Of a DNA stretch of 64,000 nt, positions 16,638-23,382 are shown in pieces. The DNA comes from CAZZHG01 sp964653655 (GTDB lineage: Bacteria; Bdellovibrionota; FAC87; UBA2466). The translations under genes and the position numbers were made by a program. The number at the start of each line of letters is the position of its first letter. Positions within the stretch are counted from its first letter, which is position 1. The stretch lies in assembly GCA_964653655.1 (NCBI GenBank), contig CAZZHG010000007.1, forward strand, positions 15,760 through 79,759, given 5' to 3'. The notes below the pieces were generated by a model. It saw nothing but the letters and a program-made list of their open reading frames with translations. It was not told where the DNA came from and ran no database searches.

Positions 16638-17174
16638 ATGAAAGCTCTCGCTCTTGTCGGTCTCGGAGTTCTTGCTGCGTTCGCCACCCCGAGCTTCGCT
16701 CGGTCTCCGATCGTGATCACACCGGTGCTTCCGGTCCGTCCCATCGTGGTCCGTCCCATTCTCCCGGTTCGTCCCATCCTCCCGATCCGCCCGATTCTTC
16801 CGGTGGTTCCGCGGGATTCCGAGGACATGGGAGCGGTTTCCTACGTCGGCTACGGCTTTCGGACGGAATACCTCACCTTCGGCTCGCGCCACGTGAATCA
16901 CCTTCGCCTGCGTGTCCCGAACCAGTGCGCGATTCAGATTAAACCGATCGTCGTGCGCGGCTACAACGGCCGGGCCCACGGTCAGCTCGTCACGACCTAC
17001 AACGACGGCTCCTACAGCCACTTCATCTATTCGGTGAACGGCAACCGCGGCGCCGACGTGAACGAAGTCGAAATGGGCCTCAACTCCCCCTTCGCCTACG
17101 CCGATTACCACGGCTGCGGAGTGCGGTTGTTCGTCTCCGGCAACTACGCCGTCCCGTACGCGGCCGGTAATTAA
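16638..17174 (+). CDS. Exported protein with Pro-rich PVRPI repeats
   Basis: The 178-aa product has a signal peptide (MKALALVGLGVLAAFATPSFA). A short repeat tract of PVRP/PILP units follows (about residues 24-58), then a globular beta-rich region with two cysteines (PNQCAIQI and YHGCGVRL). The repeat tract probably forms an extended polyproline arm that spans the periplasm or binds a partner. GAAAGGAA precedes the ATG. The gene has its own sigma54 promoter, upstream repeat and terminator, so it is a stand-alone regulated unit. The family is not recognised. Confidence 0.72.
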   Translation: MKALALVGLGVLAAFATPSFARSPIVITPVLPVRPIVVRPILPVRPILPIRPILPVVPRDSEDMGAVSYVGYGFRTEYLTFGSRHVNHLRLRVPNQCAIQIKPIVVRGYNGRAHGQLVTTYNDGSYSHFIYSVNGNRGADVNEVEMGLNSPFAYADYHGCGVRLFVSGNYAVPYAAGN

Positions 17175-17188
17175 TTCGGATACTTGGC

Positions 17189-17225
17189 GGGGGAGCGGCA
17201 GAGGCCGCTCCCCCCCAATGTTTTT
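17189..17225 (+). terminator. Rho-independent terminator
   Basis: GGGGGAGCGGC (17189-17199) pairs perfectly with GCCGCTCCCCC (17204-17214) across an AGAG loop and is followed by CCAATGTTTTT. It ends the Pro-rich protein transcript. Confidence 0.85.
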
Positions 17226-17303
17226 AGATACCTTTGCTTGATCCCCAGGGTCAGGTTGGGTAGGTTGCCCTTCGCCGAGGGGGATATCTCGGCGGTTGGT
17301 TAC

Positions 17304-18575
17304 ATGGGTAAAGAGAACTTAGACAACGTCATTGCTCTGGTCACACGTGCGAGCACGGGCTCTTCGGGCCCCGCCGTGGCCCCTCGCCCCGGCGAACGGG
17401 TGCATGGAACTTGCCTCGTCAAAGGGCACGAAGTCCGTATCCGCGAAGCCGCCGATAAAGACATCTCGAACATCCAGGCCCTCTACGCTCTGGTTTATCA
17501 GGGCCGCTACAGCATGGAGTTCGCGACCAATCCCTCGAAGCTTCAGGCCCAGCTCGACCGCCCCGAGCAGCATTTGCTTCTCGTCGCGGAAGATCCGAAC
17601 CGCCAGGGACTGGTGGGATCGATTTTATTCAGCATGGATGGAGCCCATCGACTCGGCAAAGCGGCCGGGGTGGTCGTCGATCCGGATTACAGGAGCGGCG
17701 GCCTCGGCGGCGCGATGCTGAGCCTCGGAACGAAATATCTCGCCGAGGATGCGGCCCTCGTGGACGTCATGTACGCCACTTCCCGCACGGTAGGGGAAGC
17801 GCCCTCGCGCATCGTCGCGGAAGCCGGCTATCAGCAGGTCGGGCTTTTTCCGAACGCCGTTCAGGTCGAGAACATGGAGCACCTGAATCTCGACGTGTAC
17901 CTCACGACTCGAGCTCTTCCGAAACGGCGCAAGAAGCCCTTCATCTTCAAGCCCTATCACGAGACTTACGAAATCGCGCGAAAGCGCCTCGGTTTCGAAA
18001 AAGCCCAGGTGGTTTCGGAGTACGGCTCGCCGAAACTCAATCCGCAGCCGATGGAGTTCGAAGTGGTGACCGATGAAGCCGCGGCCGTCGCGCGCTTCCG
18101 CGAGCTCGCCGCGGAAAAGCGGCTTGCGAACAGCTTCTTTCCGTTCCACAGCCCCAATCTCATTTTCCGTTCCTCGAACGGCCATACGGAAGTCTTCGTT
18201 TCGCTGAAGGGCCGCCACCGGCAGGCCGCGATTCTGGGCTACCGCACGGACGTGGTCGACATCGAAAACGTTCTCGACTCGGTCGCGCGCGCGCTTCACA
18301 AGCAAGGCGCTTCCTACGTGGAGTTTCTGGTCGATGCCCACGACTATCGCTTGCAGCAGCAGGCGTTCACCGCCCGTTACATTCCGTCGGCGTACTTTCC
18401 TGCCATGCGGCTCGGATCGGACGGCTTGCGAGACGACGTGATCATCGTTAGCCGTACGTTCAGTCTGCTGGACTTCACGGGAAGCGTGATGAAAGGCGAC
18501 AACCTGAAGTACCTCAAAGCGTACTTCCGCCATTATCACGAGCTCTACATCGAGCCCATTCTCGGCAAGAATTAA
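17304..18575 (+). CDS. GNAT-family acyltransferase, two-domain
   Basis: The 423-aa protein has an N-terminal GNAT domain (about 35-200) with the acetyl-CoA loop region VVVDPDYRSGGLGGAML. A second domain of about 200 residues ends YIPSAYFPAMRLGSDGLRDD. The C-terminal domain is shared with the GNAT protein at 21008-22177 (GYLPVAYFPSFKRQGDRRRDY), showing paralogy. The ATG at 17304 is chosen; the ribosome site is weak. It faces the nine-gene operon across a 25-bp hairpin and may act in the same pathway. The acceptor substrate is unknown. Confidence 0.75.
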   Translation: MGKENLDNVIALVTRASTGSSGPAVAPRPGERVHGTCLVKGHEVRIREAADKDISNIQALYALVYQGRYSMEFATNPSKLQAQLDRPEQHLLLVAEDPNRQGLVGSILFSMDGAHRLGKAAGVVVDPDYRSGGLGGAMLSLGTKYLAEDAALVDVMYATSRTVGEAPSRIVAEAGYQQVGLFPNAVQVENMEHLNLDVYLTTRALPKRRKKPFIFKPYHETYEIARKRLGFEKAQVVSEYGSPKLNPQPMEFEVVTDEAAAVARFRELAAEKRLANSFFPFHSPNLIFRSSNGHTEVFVSLKGRHRQAAILGYRTDVVDIENVLDSVARALHKQGASYVEFLVDAHDYRLQQQAFTARYIPSAYFPAMRLGSDGLRDDVIIVSRTFSLLDFTGSVMKGDNLKYLKAYFRHYHELYIEPILGKN

Positions 18576-18576
18576 T

Positions 18577-18629
18577 CCAAAAGGTGCGGCCTCACTTCTG
18601 GCAGCCAGAAGTGAGGCCGCACCTTTTGG
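18577..18629. terminator. 25-bp perfect hairpin, bidirectional terminator
   Basis: Bases 18577-18601 pair perfectly with 18605-18629 around a three-base CAG loop. The outer ends read CCAAAAGG and CCTTTTGG, giving a short T run on either strand. It lies exactly between two convergent transcripts, the GNAT gene (+) and the FHA membrane protein gene (-), and should stop both. Confidence 0.85.
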
Positions 18630-18631
18630 CG

Positions 18632-19603
18632 CTATTCGGCGTCTTCTTCTTTGAGAGCTTCCTCCCGCTTTTTGGCGGCGGAGGCAAGATCGCGATCGAG
18701 GGCGGCGAGCGCTTGGCTCGTGTCGGGGCGGGGCCAATCGATGAGGGTGACGCTGTAGGGGCCGTTGAAATCAAAGGCCGGATCTTTGTCGACGATCGAG
18801 ACGACGATCATCACGCTGACCAGAAAGACGTCGATACCGAGAATCCAGCGAAAAACCCGCCGGGCCGGCTGCTCGGTGAAAACGAGACGGGCAATCGAGT
18901 AGCCGGAGTAAAGAACCCACGCCAGAAACAAGGCTGCTCCCACGAAACTTGAGCCGACGAAGCCCGGAGCATTGAAGGCGATGACTTCCGTTCCCATCCA
19001 CACAAGCCATCCGAGCGAGAAGGCCGCCGAGCTTCGGCGGAAGAATTCCCAATAGCGGTACTCGCCGGCGTGCAACCGCGAGAGCAAGGCGAAGCCGAGG
19101 GCGAGAAGAAGCGGCAACGGTATGCTTATGGCCGCGCGCCCGAGGGAATAAGCCATCATGTGCTCGTCGTGGGAGCGGTAGTAGGAACCGACAAACACCA
19201 GGAAAGCCTGAAGGAGAAGATAGCCGAAGTTGCGTCCCCACTCGGCGCGGGTGATGCCCAGGTAGAGGACGTCCGCCTGCTTCGGCAGCACCTCGGTGTG
19301 CGCGTCCAGGGACTCCTCGAAGTCCGCGTCGAATTTCAAGGCGCCGATATCGAAATGCGTCCCGGTCTTCAGCTCGATTTCGGAGACGAGATGGTGATCC
19401 TTGCGCAGGCCGTTCGCGCTACCCAGATCGACGATGAAGACCCTTCCGTCCTCCCGCTTTTCGATCCGCGCGTGGCTCGCCGAAACTTGCGCATGAGGAA
19501 CCCATACATCGGAAGCCGAAGCCCGTCCGAGCACCGCCGGAAACGAGGCAATCTTGAAATATTGGGCGTGGCCGAGAACGCCCGCGCGCATCTTGAGTAT
19601 CAC
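18632..19603 (-). CDS. FHA-domain integral membrane protein
   Basis: The 323-aa protein has an N-terminal FHA domain (VLGRASASDVWV, SASHARI, SANGLR; about 20-95). A membrane region of about five helices follows (about 135-270), with a charged C-terminal tail (KKREEALKEEDAE). The FHA landmarks Gly-Arg, Ser-x-x-His and Asn-Gly are intact, so it can probably bind phosphothreonine at the cytoplasmic face. It is the last gene of the nine-gene operon; its GTG overlaps the protease stop (GTGA). I infer that it couples phospho-signalling to the exported protease or another membrane complex. Confidence 0.78.
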   Translation of the reverse strand: MILKMRAGVLGHAQYFKIASFPAVLGRASASDVWVPHAQVSASHARIEKREDGRVFIVDLGSANGLRKDHHLVSEIELKTGTHFDIGALKFDADFEESLDAHTEVLPKQADVLYLGITRAEWGRNFGYLLLQAFLVFVGSYYRSHDEHMMAYSLGRAAISIPLPLLLALGFALLSRLHAGEYRYWEFFRRSSAAFSLGWLVWMGTEVIAFNAPGFVGSSFVGAALFLAWVLYSGYSIARLVFTEQPARRVFRWILGIDVFLVSVMIVVSIVDKDPAFDFNGPYSVTLIDWPRPDTSQALAALDRDLASAAKKREEALKEEDAE

Positions 19604-20973
19604 GGGCCCTCCCTCTTCAATCCGTCCCACTGCTTCTCCAGGACCTTCTTGATATTGGCCTGACTGAATCCGCGAAGGGTTCCCTTCACGAGGAGCGCGG
19701 GACCGCTATTCACGGGAGTAATCCATTTGAAGTCCGCGTCGTACAGGTCCGGATGGCGCAGGTAGGAACGCAGACAGTAGTTCAGTTTCAGATCCACGCC
19801 GCTCTTGTTACGGAAACGGTTCTCGTGACACTGGGCATCGGTCTGGAGACGATGCTCGTCCTCGGCGAGACTCAGAATGAAGTCGCTGCTCGCCTCGAAG
19901 AAATCGTTGTAGCGCTCGCTGAGAAGGCTTGCGAACTGAAAACGGTTCAACGTGCCGGGAGAATAGACTTCGTAGCGCAGCTCGAGCGTTCCCGTCGTGA
20001 GGCTTTGGGCGAGGTAGGACGAAAACGGCAGGAAACAAACCTGGCGGTAGCCTGAGTAAGCCTGCTTTCGTTCGGTGGCGTCGTCCCCCCAGCACTTCAA
20101 GTAGGACGGCGGCTTAGGCACGCGCCAGCCCTCGAAGGAGGACGTCTCTTTGCCGGAATCCATCAAGTCCGTGGTGAGCTCCTCCTGAACGGAGTCGAGC
20201 TGGCGCGAGATTTCCTGCTGCCAATCCTCGGGATGGTCCTGAGTCGCGAGACTTCGTTTCGCCGCTTTCTCCACGAGGTCGACCGCGGCCCACGCGGGCA
20301 CGGCGAAAGACACGTTCTGGGAATCGTTCAGCATCGACACGTTGATGCCGACCACTCTCCCCCGCGGATCCACCGTGGGGCCACCGCTCATGCCCGAGTT
20401 CAGCGGCGAGGAAAGATGAAGCTCTTCATAGAGCCCGTGCTGCAGAGATTCGTTGAAAATGCCTTCGATGATGGAAAGGTTCAGATCCTGCGGGAGACCC
20501 AAGGAGTAAAGGCGAGACCCTTGAGCCGGAGGAAGCTCCTCGAACTCCAGCGTGCCGGTGAAAACCTTCGGCACCTGAATCAAAGCCAGGTCGTGAATGA
20601 CGTCGAGGCCGAGAAGTTTCGCCTCTATCGACCCTTCCGGGGTTTCCAGAAAAATGCGGTACTTCTTCGGGAATTGAACCACGTCGGAGACGACGTGGTA
20701 GTTCGTCATGAGCTTGCCGTCTTTTCCCACGACGAAGGCAGAACCGTAGGAGCGCTTCGGCGCGTCCGATCGCACGGCGGTTTTCAGCTGAAAGACGAAC
20801 GGCTCGACCTTCCGGAAAACCTGGTCGGCGCTGGGGGCCTTTTCCTTGTCGCCGCTCACCTGAGCGCTGATGGCCACCGCGAACGGATCGAACGCCGCGA
20901 CCGGCGCCTTCTTCGGAGCGCTCGGAGGCGTCGCGTAGGCGAGAAGAGTGAAAATGAGAAAAAGCCGCGGCAT
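19600..20973 (-). CDS. Exported HtrA/trypsin-like serine protease
   Basis: The 457-aa protein has a signal peptide (MPRLFLIFTLLAYA). An S1-type domain follows with His93 (TNYHVVS), Asp128 (IHDLALIQV) and Ser196 (NSGMSGGPTVD), as in the DegP/HtrA group. Instead of a PDZ domain the C-terminal 250 residues are unrecognised and contain four cysteines (LKCWGDD, RQVCFLP, AQCHEN, LNYCLRS). The gene is eighth in the minus-strand operon, 34 bases after the GNAT gene, and overlaps the following FHA gene. It may be a quality-control or processing protease for an exported product of the operon. Confidence 0.8.
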   Translation of the reverse strand: MPRLFLIFTLLAYATPPSAPKKAPVAAFDPFAVAISAQVSGDKEKAPSADQVFRKVEPFVFQLKTAVRSDAPKRSYGSAFVVGKDGKLMTNYHVVSDVVQFPKKYRIFLETPEGSIEAKLLGLDVIHDLALIQVPKVFTGTLEFEELPPAQGSRLYSLGLPQDLNLSIIEGIFNESLQHGLYEELHLSSPLNSGMSGGPTVDPRGRVVGINVSMLNDSQNVSFAVPAWAAVDLVEKAAKRSLATQDHPEDWQQEISRQLDSVQEELTTDLMDSGKETSSFEGWRVPKPPSYLKCWGDDATERKQAYSGYRQVCFLPFSSYLAQSLTTGTLELRYEVYSPGTLNRFQFASLLSERYNDFFEASSDFILSLAEDEHRLQTDAQCHENRFRNKSGVDLKLNYCLRSYLRHPDLYDADFKWITPVNSGPALLVKGTLRGFSQANIKKVLEKQWDGLKREGP

Positions 20974-21007
20974 CTCACCTTCTTATCGGTGTTTTCGCGG
21001 CGTCTGC

Positions 21008-22177
21008 TTATTGCTTGGCGTCAGGCAAACAGAAAGGGTCGAGGCTCGCCTTTTCCTCGAGACGGAAGTAGTTGGTAAGGTACTCGATATACAGCGGGTT
21101 CACCGTGCCATGAACGGGGCCCATCGCAAACAGCCGGTCGAAGGAACGGCTGAGGATTACGTAGTCGCGCCGTCTATCTCCCTGGCGCTTGAAACTTGGG
21201 AAATACGCGACCGGCAGGTAGCCGGCTTTCAGCAGACAGTCGATGCCGTGGGAATCCCCCGCATCGTTGATCATCTCGATGTAGCTGATGTTGTGCCGGT
21301 TGAGCAGCAGCGACACCGCTTTGTATAGGTCCACCGGATCCACCGGGTGATCCAGCCGTTCGCCGATGATGGCGGCAAAGCGCATTTCGGGAATGACCTT
21401 CACGAAGATCTCCACCTTCTGGTGCAGACCGGTGATGAGCGCATTCGGTTCCTGAAACGGATAGAAGTGAATGGCGATGGATTTCTTGTCCCGGAGGGAC
21501 TCGAAGCGATCGCGGACGAAGTTGGGCGCGAAAAGAATTTCGAGCGGCGGAATGGGCTCCGTCTGAAAACGCCGCTCCTCCCGCGGAGCAACCACTTCGA
21601 GCGCCGGCAAATCACATTGCTTGCGGACCGTTTCGAAAAACGGCGCGAGCACGGGGTGCATGTGAAACGTGGCGAGCCGCCGATCGGAGAGGGTTCCCTC
21701 GAAAAAATAGGCCGAAAGGCCGTTCACGCGGAATTGATCCGCGCCCATGGCGTTTGGAAAAATGCCGAGAAGCTTGAACCCCATCCGAAGCGTCAGCTCC
21801 TGCTGTTCGAGGGTGAGATAGCGGGTGGTCGTGTACAGAACTTCGACCTGACCTTGCAAATATTGAATGAGAAGCGGCAGGGCGTCACCGAGCAGCTGAA
21901 CCGAATCGTTCCATTCGGGTTGCAGCACCACCCGGTTCAGCTTCGCCAGCCGGTTCTCGGGATCCAGCATCAGGGAGAACGCCGCGAGCAGCTCCCCTTC
22001 CCTGTCGGCGACAAGCCATTTCGAAAGCGGAGACTCGATGTCCTTAAGCAGCAAGCGGTAATTGAGCAGTACCGGATCGTCGGGCGTTGCGCTGCACGCA
22101 AGCTGGTACAGCTTCATGATCGCAAACGCGTCCTCGGGCTGGGCTCGGCGGTAATTTATTCCCTCTTTCAGAGGCAC
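21008..22177 (-). CDS. GNAT-family acyltransferase, two-domain paralogue
   Basis: The 389-aa product has an N-terminal GNAT-like domain (INYRRAQPEDAFAIMKLYQL, LNRVVLQPEW) in which the glycine-rich acyl-CoA loop is poorly conserved. Its second domain shares the ending GYLPVAYFPSF with the protein at 17304-18575. A GTG at 22177 is chosen because it begins the conserved region and follows GGAAG; it overlaps the MFS stop by ten bases. With its acyl-CoA loop degenerate it may use a non-CoA donor, for example an acyl-protein thioester made by LuxE, but that is conjecture. Confidence 0.7.
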   Translation of the reverse strand: MPLKEGINYRRAQPEDAFAIMKLYQLACSATPDDPVLLNYRLLLKDIESPLSKWLVADREGELLAAFSLMLDPENRLAKLNRVVLQPEWNDSVQLLGDALPLLIQYLQGQVEVLYTTTRYLTLEQQELTLRMGFKLLGIFPNAMGADQFRVNGLSAYFFEGTLSDRRLATFHMHPVLAPFFETVRKQCDLPALEVVAPREERRFQTEPIPPLEILFAPNFVRDRFESLRDKKSIAIHFYPFQEPNALITGLHQKVEIFVKVIPEMRFAAIIGERLDHPVDPVDLYKAVSLLLNRHNISYIEMINDAGDSHGIDCLLKAGYLPVAYFPSFKRQGDRRRDYVILSRSFDRLFAMGPVHGTVNPLYIEYLTNYFRLEEKASLDPFCLPDAKQ

Positions 22178-23382
22178 GGCGCCACTTCCTTCGGAGTTCC
22201 TTCCTCGGCGCTCAGGCTGAGGAAATACAAAGCCAGCGCGCAAACGCCGACCCCTTGAATGAGACACACCGTCGGCGGGCTCACGTAGTCCGTGAGGGCG
22301 CCGAACAAGAAGTACGCTATGGGAAACGTGAAGCTGATCGTTGCTTGGAGAAGCGCGAAGAACCGCCCCTTCCACTCGGGCGCGACCACTTCCTGGAAGA
22401 ACGCTACGAACTTCACGTTATTTACACCAAGGGCGGCTCCCGCAATCAACAGGGCGGCTCCGTACACCCGCGTATCCGTGACGAATGCCGGTACTCCAAG
22501 CCCCAGGCCGAGGGTGAAGAGGCAAAGGGCGCCGAGACGGATGCGGCTCGAGATGAAATTGATGTGCCCCGCGAGCATCGCTCCCGCGAAGAGTCCGACC
22601 CAAAGGCAAGCTTCGAGAGAACCGAGGGTGCTGGCCGAAGCGCCAAGGGTCTTCTTGGTATAGATGGGCAGAACAACGAGAGTCGGGGTCGAGAAGAAAT
22701 TGATGAAGCCGAAGCCCAGAAGCACCTTCTTCAGAAAGGGCATCTGACCGAGCATTTCCCAGCCGCTTTTCGCCTGTTCTTCCCCGGCCGCGGGCGGAAC
22801 CGCATACCGGTACCGGGCGAACCACGAGCAGGTTGCTGAAATCAGGTAGCCCAGCGCCGCAAGCTTCGCCGTACCTCCGATACCCACCTTGTCGATGAGC
22901 ATGGCCCCGGCGACGGCGCCCGCGAAATTGGCAAGGCTCTGGGTCGTAGTGAGAAGCGACACCGCCCGTTCCACGTCGTCCTTCGCCGCCACTTCCGCCA
23001 CCGCTTTATTGAGCGTCGGATCGAGGAAGGCCTGCAGGCACGCGGCCACGAAACCCGCCACGAAAGCGACCGGCATCGAGAGCATGTGCTGCCAAACGAG
23101 AATCCCGACCCCGCCGACCACGAAGGCAGCTAGGAGATCCGCCGTCACGAGGATGCGTCGGCTAGGCAATCTGTCGACGGTACGGCCTATACGCTTTACC
23201 AGGATGAGAGACGGAATCGCGGCCATCACCATGAAAAGCCCGACGAGCTTTCCGGTGCCGGTCGTGGCGCTGGCAAGGAGCCACCAAATCATCGCCATCT
23301 GGTACATGCGCCCGCCGGACTGGGACAGCACTTGGCCCGCCCAGATCAGAAGGAAATCGGGATTGCGCCGGAAGAAGTTCAC
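22168..23382 (-). CDS. MFS transporter, EntS-like exporter
   Basis: This 404-aa inner-membrane protein has about twelve hydrophobic helices. The N-terminal FFRRNPDFLLIWAGQVLSQ and the loop KRIGRTVDRLPSRRILVTADLL are the MFS motif-A region. Sequence style fits the MFS_3 group, which includes the enterobactin exporter EntS and macrolide exporters. It starts at a GTG whose GTGA overlaps the stop of the LuxC fusion, so it is translated with the biosynthetic genes. That makes export of the pathway product its likeliest job. Confidence 0.85.
   Translation of the reverse strand: MNFFRRNPDFLLIWAGQVLSQSGGRMYQMAMIWWLLASATTGTGKLVGLFMVMAAIPSLILVKRIGRTVDRLPSRRILVTADLLAAFVVGGVGILVWQHMLSMPVAFVAGFVAACLQAFLDPTLNKAVAEVAAKDDVERAVSLLTTTQSLANFAGAVAGAMLIDKVGIGGTAKLAALGYLISATCSWFARYRYAVPPAAGEEQAKSGWEMLGQMPFLKKVLLGFGFINFFSTPTLVVLPIYTKKTLGASASTLGSLEACLWVGLFAGAMLAGHINFISSRIRLGALCLFTLGLGLGVPAFVTDTRVYGAALLIAGAALGVNNVKFVAFFQEVVAPEWKGRFFALLQATISFTFPIAYFLFGALTDYVSPPTVCLIQGVGVCALALYFLSLSAEEGTPKEVAPCL

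Noticed and set aside
16720..16815. DNA repeat or CRISPR-like array in the Pro-rich gene
   Set aside because: The repeats are short coding repeats (PVRP/PILP units) in frame, with no spacers and no cas genes nearby.
17254..17268. Sigma54-like element before the first GNAT gene
   Set aside because: GG and GC are eleven bases apart, not ten, and the -12 reads TTGCC. Sigma54 spacing is strict.
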